Shown: positions 49,534 through 58,446 of the stretch, in pieces
How positions within the stretch are numbered: the stretch's first letter is position 1
Layout of the letters: each line of letters starts with the position of its first letter
Source of the DNA: Pseudomonas sp. C1C7
GTDB taxonomy: Bacteria > Pseudomonadota > Gammaproteobacteria > Pseudomonadales > Pseudomonadaceae
Assembly (NCBI RefSeq): GCF_013359595.1
Contig: NZ_JABFMP010000028.1
Span: 1 to 64,000, forward strand
Length of the DNA stretch: 64,000 nucleotides
Direction: 5' to 3'
The notes under the pieces: model-generated
Told to the model about the DNA's origin: nothing
Seen by the model: only the letters and a program-made list of their open reading frames with translations
Databases searched by the model: none
Position numbers and translations under genes: made by a program

Positions 49534-50745
49534 TCAGGGATTGATTCGCAACCTGGCCTTCTCCGAATCCGGCGTCTTGTGCCACGGATAGCCCTTCGCG
49601 CTGAGCACAAAGGCATAGTCGAACAGGCGCTTCATGTACTCGCCATCGAATTTCTGCAGATGCGTCACGTCGAAATCGGCGCCGATGTACGCCAGGTTGA
49701 AGTCCGCGCCATCCTGCTGCGCCATTCGGTAGATTCGCTCCAGGTCGCTGATGCCCTGGGTCTGGATCAGTGCGCTGATGGCGCGGCCGCCGATGCTCAA
49801 GGTCCGGCGTTTGGTGCCGGACCATTGCGGCTCCAGCGTGCCGTTGCGGATCACATAGAAATTGCGTTCGAGTCGCACCGGCGCTCCGGGGTCTCTGTTC
49901 AAACCTACCAAAAGGCTCGGCGGGTACAGAAACACTTGAGTGATCACCCCGCCGTCCACGTGCATTTCATGAAACTGCTGGCCGTCGACTTCGACATCGA
50001 TCATCACCGGGGAGACGGCGCCGGGGATGCTCATCGAGGCGATCATGATGTTGCGAAACAGCTCCAGCGCGCCCGGTGCCCGGCTTTCGGCGATGGCGCC
50101 CATGTTCCAGGTGACGGGTCGCCCGGAGTCGAGGTCCGTGGTGCCGATCAGCAGGATTCTGCCCTTGGCGTATTCGGCAGCGATCTGCGCCAGAATTTCT
50201 TCAGTGACGTATTTGGCGATGAGCCGCGACAGGGGTTTGCTATCCGCGATGCCGTCGCTGGCAAGTCGGGTCAGCAGGCTTCTGGAATGGAAGATGTCCT
50301 TGGGCCCGATGGCGTTGGTGACGTAGCGAATCACGCCATCGTATTGGGGCCCCAGGAAAGCGAACGGGGCCACCAAGGCGCCGGCGCTGATGCCGGTGAC
50401 GACCTTGAACATGGGGCGGGTGCCGTGGGTGGTCCATCCGGCAATGAGCCCGGCTGCGAATGCGCCTGCATCGCCGCCGCCCGAAACGGCGAGCATGTTG
50501 GCCAGCGGCAGAACATCGACCGGCTTGCCGGCTTCGGCGAGCACATCGGCTTCACGTTTGTTGGCCCGAACCGCGTCCTGAATGAAGGGTGTGACGTCGC
50601 GATCCAGTCTGAAGCGGGCATTGGGAATGCCCGGGATGATGGCCCTTTCCGTCAGGGCTGGCGGAACAGCGTCGCGGCGTGGCAAGCACGCCTGAAGAAA
50701 CATGTCCAGAGTCGAGGCGCCAGGCCTGAGCGGGAATGGTTTCAA
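49534..50745 (-). CDS. Patatin-like phospholipase
   Basis: The 403-residue product is a patatin-fold lipid acyl hydrolase with a Ser-Asp dyad. GGGDAGAFAAG (89-99) is the oxyanion motif, Ser120 is in VTGISAGALVAP, and Asp lies in HVDGGVITQVFL. The proposed start is TTG at 50745 because GGAGGAGG stands 4-7 nt before it. The first ATG (50703) would lose 14 residues and has no ribosome site. I see no signal peptide, so cytosolic or secreted by another route. No fused transporter or effector neighbour is present. Substrate lipid unknown. Confidence 0.87.
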   Translation of the reverse strand: MKPFPLRPGASTLDMFLQACLPRRDAVPPALTERAIIPGIPNARFRLDRDVTPFIQDAVRANKREADVLAEAGKPVDVLPLANMLAVSGGGDAGAFAAGLIAGWTTHGTRPMFKVVTGISAGALVAPFAFLGPQYDGVIRYVTNAIGPKDIFHSRSLLTRLASDGIADSKPLSRLIAKYVTEEILAQIAAEYAKGRILLIGTTDLDSGRPVTWNMGAIAESRAPGALELFRNIMIASMSIPGAVSPVMIDVEVDGQQFHEMHVDGGVITQVFLYPPSLLVGLNRDPGAPVRLERNFYVIRNGTLEPQWSGTKRRTLSIGGRAISALIQTQGISDLERIYRMAQQDGADFNLAYIGADFDVTHLQKFDGEYMKRLFDYAFVLSAKGYPWHKTPDSEKARLRINP

Positions 50746-50918
50746 GACGCCTCCTCCGCCCCTGCAGTCGACAGCAAGCGCGCCGGTCTACCAGAAAAAG
50801 GCTCAGGATGACTGCGCGCCAGCCGGCGGCGGCATTTCACTCGAGCGCCAGATTGCCCATTCTGCGCTCGTTTGGCGGATAAAAAAACTCGGTGAGGCGA
50901 CTCGGCGAGTGCATCACC

Positions 50919-51329
50919 CTAGCGGCGGTAGTAGCGATGATCGGCCTCGTAGCGATGGTGCGCCCGGTCATTGTGGCGATCCCAGTAACGGCGCCGCTCC
51001 TCTTCCCGGCGAGCCTGCTCCCGACGCCACTGGTCGCGACGCCACTGCTCCCTGCGCCAGTCGTCCCGGCGCCAGTCGCGACGGTTATCGTGCCAACGGC
51101 CGTCACGCCAGTAGCCATCGTCATGGGCGAGCATTGGGCCCGGCTGTGTGTCGGCCGTGCTTGCCAGGGTTGGCCAAGGATTCTCGGCAGCGTTGGCGAC
51201 CGTGATTTCAGTCGCGGCGCTGGCTGCGGAACCTGGCGTTGAAGTCTTCATCTGTGTTGCCGATGCCGTGCCCACCGCCGCAAACGCGAACAGGCCGAGG
51301 AGCACCATCCGTGGGTCAAGGAATTTCAT
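50919..51329 (-). CDS. Small exported Arg/Asp/Trp-rich protein
   Basis: The 136-residue protein begins with a hydrophobic leader (MKFLDPRMVLLGLFAFAAVGTASA, cleavage near 24). A Thr/Ala-rich linker follows. The C-terminal half is dominated by Arg, Asp, Trp and His (HDNRRDWRRDDWRREQWRRD and repeats of W-R-R-[DE]). Related repeats occur in Pseudomonas envelope proteins of unknown role. ATG at 51329 has AGAGG about 12 nt upstream. I cannot assign function; metal, nucleic-acid or cell-wall contact are all conceivable. The gene-free 51342-51484 behind it holds nothing I recognise. Confidence 0.7.
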   Translation of the reverse strand: MKFLDPRMVLLGLFAFAAVGTASATQMKTSTPGSAASAATEITVANAAENPWPTLASTADTQPGPMLAHDDGYWRDGRWHDNRRDWRRDDWRREQWRRDQWRREQARREEERRRYWDRHNDRAHHRYEADHRYYRR

Positions 51330-51484
51330 GATCGCAGACAACCTCTGATTGACTATGTGCCTATCCCCATAGACTGATAAACAAGGAAAAGTTCGAGGTT
51401 TTAGCGCGTTTTAAAATATCTTTTTGCGGGGGAAACTTAGTCTGAAATAGCCAGTCTGGCACTCTTGAACAAAGCACGACCCCA

Positions 51485-51521
51485 GTAGCAGCTGGCGCAG
51501 CCTGCGTCCGGCTGCTACAGG
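51485..51521. repeat. Short hairpin, REP class GCCTGCGTCCGGCTGC
   Basis: GTAGCAGC and GCTGCTAC enclose the GCCTGCGTCCG core. It lies 15 nt after the 3' end of the minus-strand receptor gene and may help terminate it. Confidence 0.7.
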
Positions 51522-51536
51522 TTTTGCGGGGGCATT

Positions 51537-53663
51537 TCAGAGGGTGTAGGAAATCCCCACCTGCACGGTCCTCGGCGCCCCCGGATAGGCGTAGACGTTG
51601 CCGAACGCGCCCTCCTCGTAATCCTCGTCACCCAGGTTCTTCACATCCAGGTTCAGCCGGACCTTCTCGTTGACCTTGTAGTAACTCAGCAGATCGACAA
51701 CGGTGTAACTGCCCATCGAAAACGCCGTATTGGCGGTCTGCCCCGCACGTTCGTCGACGTATTTCACGCCTGCCCCCAGTCCCAGCCCTTTGAAAGCGCC
51801 GTCCTGAAACTCGTAGACGTTGAGCAGGCTGAAGCTGTTCTGCGGGATGTTCATCAGGCGCGTGCCGGACTTGATGACGTTGTCCTTGGTCACCTCGGCA
51901 TCGACGTAGGCGTAGCCACCAATCACTCGCCACTGCGGTGTCAGGTTGCCGGCGACGTTGAGGTCCAAGCCACGGCTGCGCACTTCACCGGCTGCGACGC
52001 TGAAGGTCGAGTCCACGGGATCGGTGGTCAGCACGTTACGCTTTTCGATCTGGTAGATCGCCGCGTCGACGCTGAGCTGGCTGTCCAGCGCTTCCCACTT
52101 GATGCCCAACTCCCAGGACTTGCCCTTCTCCGGCTCGAACCCGCCACCCTCGCGGCTGGCGCCGGTGTTGGGCTTGAACGAGCGGGCCGTATCGGCGTAG
52201 ACCGCCACGGTGTCGGTCAGGTCATAGGTGAGGCCAAGGCGCGGGGTCACCGCATTGTCACTGGCCTGCCAGCTTCTACCGCCCGGGACGAAGGTTTCGT
52301 AGTCATGTTCGAAACGCTCGAAACGGGCACCCGCCAACAGTTTCAGGCGCTCGGTCAATTCGACCTGATCCTGGATGAAGGCGGCGTAGGTCTTGAGGTT
52401 TTCCTTGTCGTCGGTCGGCGTGCGGGTCAGGGCCGGACGCGGCTGGCCGTACACCGGATCGAAGATGTCGATCGGGTAGGCACTCACCGCGCCGCTGGAA
52501 CGCTGGATGATCGACTTGTAGTCGTAATCCTCGTACTCGACGCCGGTCAGCAGGGTGTGATCGAAACCGCCCGCGGAGAAATGGCCGGTGAGGTTGAGCT
52601 GGGTGTCCTTGTCCGTCCATTCCAGCTTGCGGTAGTTGAAATTGCGGCCCAGGGTACGGCCGTCCGCGGCGACTCCGTTACCTTCGACGGCATTGCCCTG
52701 CAGCGTGCCGTCGAGCCACTGGAAGCCACCGCCCAGGGTCCAGTTGTCACTGAGGAAATGCTCGAAACGCAGCTGGGCCATGTTGTTGTCGTTGTGCAAT
52801 TTGCCGACGTCTTTTTCGCCCCAGAAGGTGTCGCGAGACGCGGTGCCGATCTGGTTGGGGTATCGAGTCAGGCCGCGATCCAGCGGGTGATTGTTGCGCA
52901 TGAAATCGCCCTCGAAGATCACCTTGGTGTCCTCGGTGGCCTGCCAGCTCAGCACCGGCGTGATGCCGTAGCGCTCGGTTTCGACATGATCGCGGAAGGT
53001 ATCGCCGCCCTCGCCCACCACATTCAGGCGATAGGCCAGGCGGCCGTCTTCGTCCAGCGGGCCGCTGGCATCCAGGGTGCCGCGTTGCATGCCCTGATCG
53101 TCGAGCTGGCTGCCCAGCGTCACCGTGGGTTTCGCCAGCGGTTGCCTGGAGATGACGTTGAAGGTACCGCCCGGGTCGCCACGACCATAGAGCATGGTCG
53201 CCGGCCCGCGCAGCACTTCGAGGCGCTCGATGGTGTTGGCATCCGGCATGTTCGGATAGCCGCGGTTGATCGGGAAGCCGTTGCGATAGAACTCACCGGT
53301 GGTGAAGCCGCGAACGGTAAAGGTGGTGAGCCCTTGGCCACCGAAATTGTTGGCCCGCCCCACACCGCCGGCGTAATCGAGGGCGTCCTGCAATCGGGTG
53401 GCGCTGATGTCCTCGACCACATCCTTGGGCACTACGGTGATGGACTGCGGCGTTTCGTGAATCGAGGTGTCGGTGCGGGTCGCGCTCGCAGAACGGGTCG
53501 CGCGGTAGCCATCAACGGGGCCCAAGGCGGTTTCGAAGTCTGCCGTGCCGACGATGTCCGTCGCCTGCAGTTCCAGGCTGGATTTATCGGTTGCTACCTC
53601 CTCCGCCCAGGAGGAAGTGGACAACGCCTGAAGCACACAAATCGACACCACACTACGACGCAT
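51537..53663 (-). CDS. TonB-dependent siderophore receptor (no STN domain)
   Basis: The 708-residue outer-membrane receptor has a signal peptide (MRRSVVSICVLQALSTSSWAEE). The plug domain follows (IHETPQSITVVPKDVVEDISATRLQDALDYAGGVGRANNFGGQGLTTFTVRG; TIERLEVLRGPATMLYGRGDPGGTFNVISR), then a barrel ending VQVGISYTL. Lacking an STN domain, it is a pure transporter. It resembles FhuE/FoxA/ferrichrome-type receptors; ligand not determinable. The ATG at 53663 has GCAGGG 8 nt upstream; a longer start at 53726 is possible. A Fur-like box lies about 85-105 nt upstream. Confidence 0.93.
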   Translation of the reverse strand: MRRSVVSICVLQALSTSSWAEEVATDKSSLELQATDIVGTADFETALGPVDGYRATRSASATRTDTSIHETPQSITVVPKDVVEDISATRLQDALDYAGGVGRANNFGGQGLTTFTVRGFTTGEFYRNGFPINRGYPNMPDANTIERLEVLRGPATMLYGRGDPGGTFNVISRQPLAKPTVTLGSQLDDQGMQRGTLDASGPLDEDGRLAYRLNVVGEGGDTFRDHVETERYGITPVLSWQATEDTKVIFEGDFMRNNHPLDRGLTRYPNQIGTASRDTFWGEKDVGKLHNDNNMAQLRFEHFLSDNWTLGGGFQWLDGTLQGNAVEGNGVAADGRTLGRNFNYRKLEWTDKDTQLNLTGHFSAGGFDHTLLTGVEYEDYDYKSIIQRSSGAVSAYPIDIFDPVYGQPRPALTRTPTDDKENLKTYAAFIQDQVELTERLKLLAGARFERFEHDYETFVPGGRSWQASDNAVTPRLGLTYDLTDTVAVYADTARSFKPNTGASREGGGFEPEKGKSWELGIKWEALDSQLSVDAAIYQIEKRNVLTTDPVDSTFSVAAGEVRSRGLDLNVAGNLTPQWRVIGGYAYVDAEVTKDNVIKSGTRLMNIPQNSFSLLNVYEFQDGAFKGLGLGAGVKYVDERAGQTANTAFSMGSYTVVDLLSYYKVNEKVRLNLDVKNLGDEDYEEGAFGNVYAYPGAPRTVQVGISYTL

Positions 53664-53749
53664 CTTTAGAACCCTGCGTAAACGGCCAAAAGGAAAGGCA
53701 TACGTGCCAAAAAAATCGCCGCGCATGGTATACCAAGATATTAAATTTT

Positions 53750-53768
53750 GATAGAAATTCTCATTTGT
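53750..53768 (-). promoter_or_regulatory. Probable Fur box upstream of the second TonB receptor
   Basis: GATAGAAATTCTCATTTGT resembles the 19-bp Fur consensus (GATAATGATAATCATTATC), especially ATTCTCATT. It lies ahead of the minus-strand receptor gene. The palindrome TGGTATACCA at 53726-53735 is close by. Confidence 0.65.
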
Positions 53769-53774
53769 ATTTGC

Positions 53775-54095
53775 GAGCGCTGCTGGATCGCGGAAAAGGA
53801 CGGCGAGGTCGTCGGCTCGATCTTCGTCGTCCGGCACGACGAAAAGACCGCCAAGCTGCGGATGTTGTACGTGGACGCGTCAGCCAGAGGCCTGGGCATC
53901 GGCAACCGGCTGATCGAGGAATGCATCGCCTTCGCCCGTCAGGCCGGCTACGAAAAGATGATGCTCTGGACCACCAGCATCCTGTTCGACGCCCGCCGGC
54001 TGTACCAGAAGGCGGGTTTCCAGTTGATCGAAGAAGAACCGATGCACAGCTTCGGCAAAGACCTCGTCAGCGAAACCTGGATGCGCGCTTTGTAG
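53775..54095 (+). pseudogene. GNAT acetyltransferase, 5'-truncated fragment (MarR-GNAT type)
   Basis: About 106 residues match the C-terminal half of GNAT acetyltransferases of the bifunctional MarR-GNAT kind: CWIAEKDGEVVGSIFVVRHDEKTAKLRMLYVDASARGLGIGNRLIEECIAFARQAGYEKMMLWTTSILFDARRLYQKAGFQLIEEEPMHSFGKDLVSETW. The acetyl-CoA loop (ARGLGIG) is intact. Full-length relatives carry a helix-turn-helix half plus more GNAT sequence upstream; here the match begins abruptly, right beside the Fur box, and no credible start codon exists (only TTG at 53748). It looks like a deletion remnant. Its TAG stop is supplied by the following REP. Confidence 0.78.
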
Positions 54096-54182
54096 GAGCG
54101 AGGCTTGCCCGCGAAGGCGTCAGGTCAGTCAACATTGATGCTGGATGTGCCGGCCTCTTCGCGGGCAAGCCTCGCTCCTACG
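54091..54182. repeat. REP pair, class GGAGCGAGGCTTGCCCGCGA
   Basis: Units tgtaggagcgaggcttgccc and complement ending gcctcgctcctacg enclose CAACATTGATGCTGGATGTG. The first TAG of the unit (54093-54095) is the stop of the GNAT fragment. Confidence 0.88.
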
Positions 54183-54226
54183 GGATCTCAAGGTGATCGC
54201 TGGATATGTGAACGACACAAAAACCC

Positions 54227-54257
54227 TGTGGGAGCGTGGCTTGCCCGCTGCCACAGT
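54227..54257. repeat. Compact REP hairpin
   Basis: ctgtgggagcg and cgctgccacag close over TGGCTTGCC. A GAACGACACAAAAACC spacer precedes it, matching the spacer at 56341-56358 and 61288-61301. Confidence 0.65.
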
Positions 54258-54278
54258 GGATTTGTACATGGCCCCAAA

Positions 54279-56138
54279 TCAGGCCCGATCCATTGCCTCC
54301 TCCAGCCCTTCATCCTCCCCCAGGAACCCACCGCTCTGGTGCTGCCACAGCCGCGCATAGGTGCCGTTCTTCTTGAGCAGTTCGGCATGGGTGCCCTGTT
54401 CGATGATGCGGCCTTCATCCATGACGATCAGACGATCCATGGCGGCGATGGTCGACAGCCGGTGAGCAATGGCGATGACGGTCTTGCCCTGCATCATTTC
54501 ATCGAGGCTTTCCTGAATCGCGACTTCGACCTCCGAATCCAGCGCACTGGTGGCCTCGTCGAGCAACAGGATCGGCGCGTTCTTGAGCATCACCCGAGCA
54601 ATGGCGATACGTTGGCGCTGACCACCCGACAGCTTGATGCCGCGTTCCCCCACCAATGTGTCGTAGCCGCAATGCCCCTGCGGGTCCCGCAGTTGGCTGA
54701 TGAAACCGTCGGCCTGGGCGTTGGCGGCGGCTCGGCGGATCTGCTCGTCGGTCGCATCCGGACGGCCATAGGCGATGTTGTCGCGGATGGATCGGTGCAG
54801 CAGCGACGTATCCTGAGTGACCATGCCAATGGCGCTGCGCAGGCTGTCCTGGGTGACCTGAGCGATGTTCTGCCCATCGATGCGAATCTCGCCGCTGTCC
54901 ACGTCGTAGAAGCGCAGCAGCAGATTGATCAGCGTCGACTTGCCGGCCCCGGAACGCCCCACCAGCCCGATCTTCTCCCCCGGACGGATGTTCAGGCTCA
55001 GGCCATCGAGCACCTGGCGTTCACCGTTGTAGTTGAAGCGCACGTTGTCGAAGCTCACCGCGCCGCCCACAGGCACCAACACACCCGCGTTAGGCGCGTC
55101 CTGCACCTTGGGGCCTTGGGTCAGGGTCACCATGCCGTCCTGCACGGTGCCGATGCTCTCGAACAGCGAGGTCATCTGCCACATGATCCAGTGCGACATG
55201 CCATTGATACGCAGCGCCATGGCCGTGATCGCCGCCACCGCTCCGGTGCCGACCTCGCCCTGATGCCACAGCCACAGCGCATAACCGCCGGCGCCAATGA
55301 TCAGCCCGACCACCAGCGCCTGATTGACTATTTCGAACTGGCTGACCAGGCGCATCTGGCGAAAGCCGGTCTGCTTGAAATCCTCCATCGCCGCACGGGC
55401 GAAATGCGCCTCACGCTTGGAGTGCGAGAACAGTTTCACCGTGGTGATGTTGGTGTAGGCATCCGAAACGCGCCCGGTCATCGAAGACCGTGCGTGAGCC
55501 TGCTCCTGCCCGACCTGCCCCAGGCGCGGCACGAAATACAGCATGGCCAGCCCGAACAGCGCGACCCAGATGATGAACGGCAGCATCAGCTTCAGGGCGA
55601 AGCCGCCGGCCAGGGCAATGATTGCAATGAAATAAACGCCGATCCCGGGTGCGATTTCGATCACGGTGAACAGCACTTCGCGAACGGCCAGCGCCGTCTG
55701 CATCACCTTGGTCGTGACCCGGCCGGAGAACTCATCGGAAAAGAAAGAAAGGCTTTGGCGCAGCATCAGGCGATGGAAATCCCAGCGCAGACGCAGCGGC
55801 AGATTGATCGCCAGAATCTGGTGCTGAACCATGGTGCGCAGCGCCACCAGGCCAATGCTGGTGACCAGCACAATGCCGATCCCCCACAGCACGCGACGCT
55901 CCTGCCCTTGCGCATCACCGCCGGCCTGCCAGGTCGAGAGCAGGTCCACGACCTGCCCGAGGAAGGAAAACAGCCAGGCTTCGTAAATCGACACGCTGGC
56001 ACTGAGCAGCGCAAACAGCAGAATGTAACCCCGCGCCCCCCGGGTGCAGGCCCACAAAAACCGCCCCAGGCCAACGGGTGGCGGGGGTAGCTCATCGGGC
56101 GGAAAAGGGTCGAGCCTTCGTTCAAACACACGAAGCAT
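54279..56138 (-). CDS. ABC-type exporter, fused permease/ATPase
   Basis: The 619-residue half-transporter has an N-terminal six-helix ABC membrane domain (about 30-320) and a C-terminal ATPase. Walker A is GLVGRSGAGKSTLINLLL, the signature LSGGQRQRIAIARVML, Walker B ILLLDEATSALD, and the H-loop IAIAHRLSTIAAMDRLIVMDEG. It works as a homodimer or heterodimer, exporting drugs, lipids or peptides; sequence does not say which. ATG at 56138 with AAGGAGG 5 nt upstream is clear; the 13-residue longer frame is not needed. It is flanked by REP elements and has no partner gene. Confidence 0.94.
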   Translation of the reverse strand: MLRVFERRLDPFPPDELPPPPVGLGRFLWACTRGARGYILLFALLSASVSIYEAWLFSFLGQVVDLLSTWQAGGDAQGQERRVLWGIGIVLVTSIGLVALRTMVQHQILAINLPLRLRWDFHRLMLRQSLSFFSDEFSGRVTTKVMQTALAVREVLFTVIEIAPGIGVYFIAIIALAGGFALKLMLPFIIWVALFGLAMLYFVPRLGQVGQEQAHARSSMTGRVSDAYTNITTVKLFSHSKREAHFARAAMEDFKQTGFRQMRLVSQFEIVNQALVVGLIIGAGGYALWLWHQGEVGTGAVAAITAMALRINGMSHWIMWQMTSLFESIGTVQDGMVTLTQGPKVQDAPNAGVLVPVGGAVSFDNVRFNYNGERQVLDGLSLNIRPGEKIGLVGRSGAGKSTLINLLLRFYDVDSGEIRIDGQNIAQVTQDSLRSAIGMVTQDTSLLHRSIRDNIAYGRPDATDEQIRRAAANAQADGFISQLRDPQGHCGYDTLVGERGIKLSGGQRQRIAIARVMLKNAPILLLDEATSALDSEVEVAIQESLDEMMQGKTVIAIAHRLSTIAAMDRLIVMDEGRIIEQGTHAELLKKNGTYARLWQHQSGGFLGEDEGLEEAMDRA

Positions 56139-56224
56139 TGTGGCCTCCTTAATGGTCAAGAGCGCAGATTCTGCCATCTAACGGAGGTTTTGAGGGTTTT
56201 GCAGGCCAAGGGTTCGCCCGCCCC

Positions 56225-56452
56225 CTGTAGGAGCGAGGCTTGCCCGCGAAGGCGTCAGGTCAGCCGACACTCGCTTCGCCTGATACTCCGCTTTCGCGGA
56301 CAAGCCCGCTTCCACAGTGGATGGTGGTGTTTACAGGTCCTGTGATCGACACAAAACCCTGTGGGAGCGTGGCTTGCCCGCGAAGAGGCCGGCACATTCA
56401 ACACAGATGTCGTTTGACACACCGCCTTCGCGGGCAAGCCTCGCTCCTGCGG
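56225..56452. repeat. Composite of two REP pairs, left bracket of the amine operon
   Basis: Two inverted REP pairs (56225-56317 and 56359-56452) are joined by a 41-nt spacer containing GTGGTGTTTACAG and GATCGACACAAAACC. The whole block recurs in the same orientation at 61168-61393 with only scattered differences, so the genes between are flanked by about 228-bp direct repeats. Confidence 0.85.
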
Positions 56453-56533
56453 TTTTTGGGAAATGCCATTCGACAGCCCTCTCTTCTCATTTGTAGGGAT
56501 CCAGCCCGTTCAAATGCCCGGAAAAACCACAAA

Positions 56534-56552
56534 ACCCGGCATTTCGCCGGGT
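56534..56552 (-). terminator. Hairpin ACCCGGC-n5-GCCGGGT with T-rich flank on the minus strand
   Basis: A 7-bp GC stem, followed on the minus strand by TTTTGTGGTTTTT, looks like an intrinsic terminator for leftward transcription. No minus-strand gene ends here, so it may insulate the importer promoter. Tentative. Confidence 0.35.
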
Positions 56553-56625
56553 CCCGCCCGGCATTTTGCCCACTCATAATGGACCCACAACAATAAAGGG
56601 GCTCTCCCCCAGAGGCATGCAAGCC

Positions 56626-57591
56626 ATGTATCGAGACCATATCGTCAAGTCCCGCATGACCGACAACGCCCTGTTCATGGGTGCGCTCGCGGCGGTGATT
56701 TTCATCGTCACGCTCTGGTGCGGAGTGGGCCAGGGTCGGCTTTCCCAGTTGATGGGTCCCATCGTGCTGGACCTGCAAGCCCCCCTCGCCCGGGACATCG
56801 CCGTCGGCGGCACCTTCACCCTCACGGTCATCCTGAACCTGTTCATCCTGGGCCGATTCCCCTTGCGCACCCAGATCATCACGGTCTGGTGCGAACTGCT
56901 GGCGCTGTTCCTGCTGTTCTTCGACACCTTCAATCTGTCCTACAGCTTCATCGCCACCAAAGTTGGCTACATGATCACCCAAGGGGTGTTCACCACGGTC
57001 TACGTGTCGGCGATTTCCATTGCCATCGCCTTCGTCCTGGCCTTGCTCGGCGCGACGGCACGCTTGTCCTCCAACGGTTTCGCCATTGCGATTGCCAGCT
57101 TCTACACCTCGTTCTTCCGCGGTGTGCCGCTGCTGATCCAGATCTACCTCATCTACCTGGGCATTCCGCAGCTCGGCTACGTGGTCGGGGCGGTTCCGGC
57201 GGGGATCCTGGCGCTGTCGCTGTGCTACGGCGCCTACATGACAGAGATCTTCCGTGCCGGCATCAGCAGCATCTCCCGGGGACAGTGGGAGGCCTCGCGG
57301 GCTATTGGCCTCACCCCGTTCCAGACCATGACCCGGGTGATCCTGCCGCAGTCGATGCGACTGATCATTCCGCCTACCGGCAACCAGTTCATCTCGATGC
57401 TCAAGGACAGTTCGCTGGTGTCGGTGATCGGCGTCTGGGAGTTGATGTTCCTGGCGCGCACCCAAGGCCGGGCCGAGTTCCGCCACCTGGAAATGCTGAT
57501 CACTGCCGCCGTGCTCTATTGGCTGCTGTCGATCGTGCTGGAAACCGTGCAGTCCCGTCTGGAAAAGCACTTCAACCGCGCCCACCGCTGA
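56626..57591 (+). CDS. ABC amino-acid/amine transporter permease
   Basis: The 321-residue inner-membrane subunit is of the HisMQ type. A longer hydrophobic N-terminal part (about 1-120) precedes the core domain IAIASFYTSFFRGVPLLIQIYLIYLGIPQLGY, and the EAA loop is GAYMTEIFRAGISSISRGQWEASRAIGLTPFQTM. It imports a polar amino acid or related amine with the ATPase and binding protein downstream. Start could be ATG 56617 or 56626; the latter has AGAGG at better spacing. One permease gene only, so likely a homodimer. Confidence 0.92.
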   Translation: MYRDHIVKSRMTDNALFMGALAAVIFIVTLWCGVGQGRLSQLMGPIVLDLQAPLARDIAVGGTFTLTVILNLFILGRFPLRTQIITVWCELLALFLLFFDTFNLSYSFIATKVGYMITQGVFTTVYVSAISIAIAFVLALLGATARLSSNGFAIAIASFYTSFFRGVPLLIQIYLIYLGIPQLGYVVGAVPAGILALSLCYGAYMTEIFRAGISSISRGQWEASRAIGLTPFQTMTRVILPQSMRLIIPPTGNQFISMLKDSSLVSVIGVWELMFLARTQGRAEFRHLEMLITAAVLYWLLSIVLETVQSRLEKHFNRAHR

Positions 57592-57606
57592 GTCAGGAGC
57601 ATCAGG

Positions 57607-58377
57607 ATGAATCCGTCGTCAATGTCAAAAGCCCCTGCCCCGTGCCCTGCCGTTTCGATCCACGACATGCACAAATGGTATGGCGATTTTCACGTGCTCA
57701 AGGGCATCGACCTGCACATCGCCAGCGGCGAAATCGTCGTGGTCTGCGGTCCTTCCGGTTCCGGCAAATCCACGCTGATCCGCTGCCTGAATCTGCTGGA
57801 AGACTTCCAGAAAGGCCGCGTGTTCATCGATGGCACCGAACTGACCCGCGACGCCGCCTGCGTGGCCGGCATCCGGCGTCAGGTGGGCATGGTGTTCCAG
57901 CAGTTCAACCTGTTCCCGCACATGACGGTGCTGGAGAACCTGATGCTCGGGCCGCGTCTGGTGAGCAAGCTCAGCGAGAGCCAGGCCCGCGATCTGGCCC
58001 GCGAATACCTCGACCGCGTGCGCATCGGCAACCAGGCGGACAAGTACCCCGGCCAGCTCTCCGGCGGCCAGCAGCAACGCGTGGCAATCGCCCGCGCCCT
58101 GTGCATGCGTCCGCGCATCATGCTGTTCGACGAACCCACCTCGGCGCTCGATCCGGAGATGGTCAAGGAAGTGCTGGACGTGATGGGCGAACTGGCCCAG
58201 GAAGGCATCACCATGGTCTGCGTGACCCACGAAATGGGCTTCGCCCGACGGGTCGCCGACCGGATCATTTTCATGGACCAGGGCAGCATCATCGAACAGG
58301 CCAGGCCCAACGAGTTTTTTGATAACCCGCGGCACGAACGCGCCCGGGAGTTTCTATCGCAGATTCTCAGCCACTGA
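57607..58377 (+). CDS. ABC amino-acid/amine transporter ATP-binding protein (GlnQ-like)
   Basis: The 256-residue ATPase shows Walker A CGPSGSGKSTLIRCLN (near 50), the Q-loop VGMVFQQFNLFPHMTVLENL, signature LSGGQQQRVAIARAL, Walker B RIMLFDEPTSALDPE and the H-loop CVTHEMGFARRVADRI. These are the polar amino-acid uptake type. It begins 15 nt after the permease stop with AGGAG upstream, so it is cotranscribed. It powers import by the permease with the binding protein encoded next. Confidence 0.95.
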   Translation: MNPSSMSKAPAPCPAVSIHDMHKWYGDFHVLKGIDLHIASGEIVVVCGPSGSGKSTLIRCLNLLEDFQKGRVFIDGTELTRDAACVAGIRRQVGMVFQQFNLFPHMTVLENLMLGPRLVSKLSESQARDLAREYLDRVRIGNQADKYPGQLSGGQQQRVAIARALCMRPRIMLFDEPTSALDPEMVKEVLDVMGELAQEGITMVCVTHEMGFARRVADRIIFMDQGSIIEQARPNEFFDNPRHERAREFLSQILSH

Positions 58378-58446
58378 GAAGCATCGTCACCGAGTCATCG
58401 ACAAAAACAACAACAAACCTGCACCCATGCAACTGGAGGCTTACTC

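Noticed and set aside
54105..56090. 661-codon plus-strand frame opposite the ABC exporter
   Set aside because: The exporter on the minus strand has all ABC motifs; the plus-strand frame starts in a REP and has shuffled His/Gln/Arg composition.
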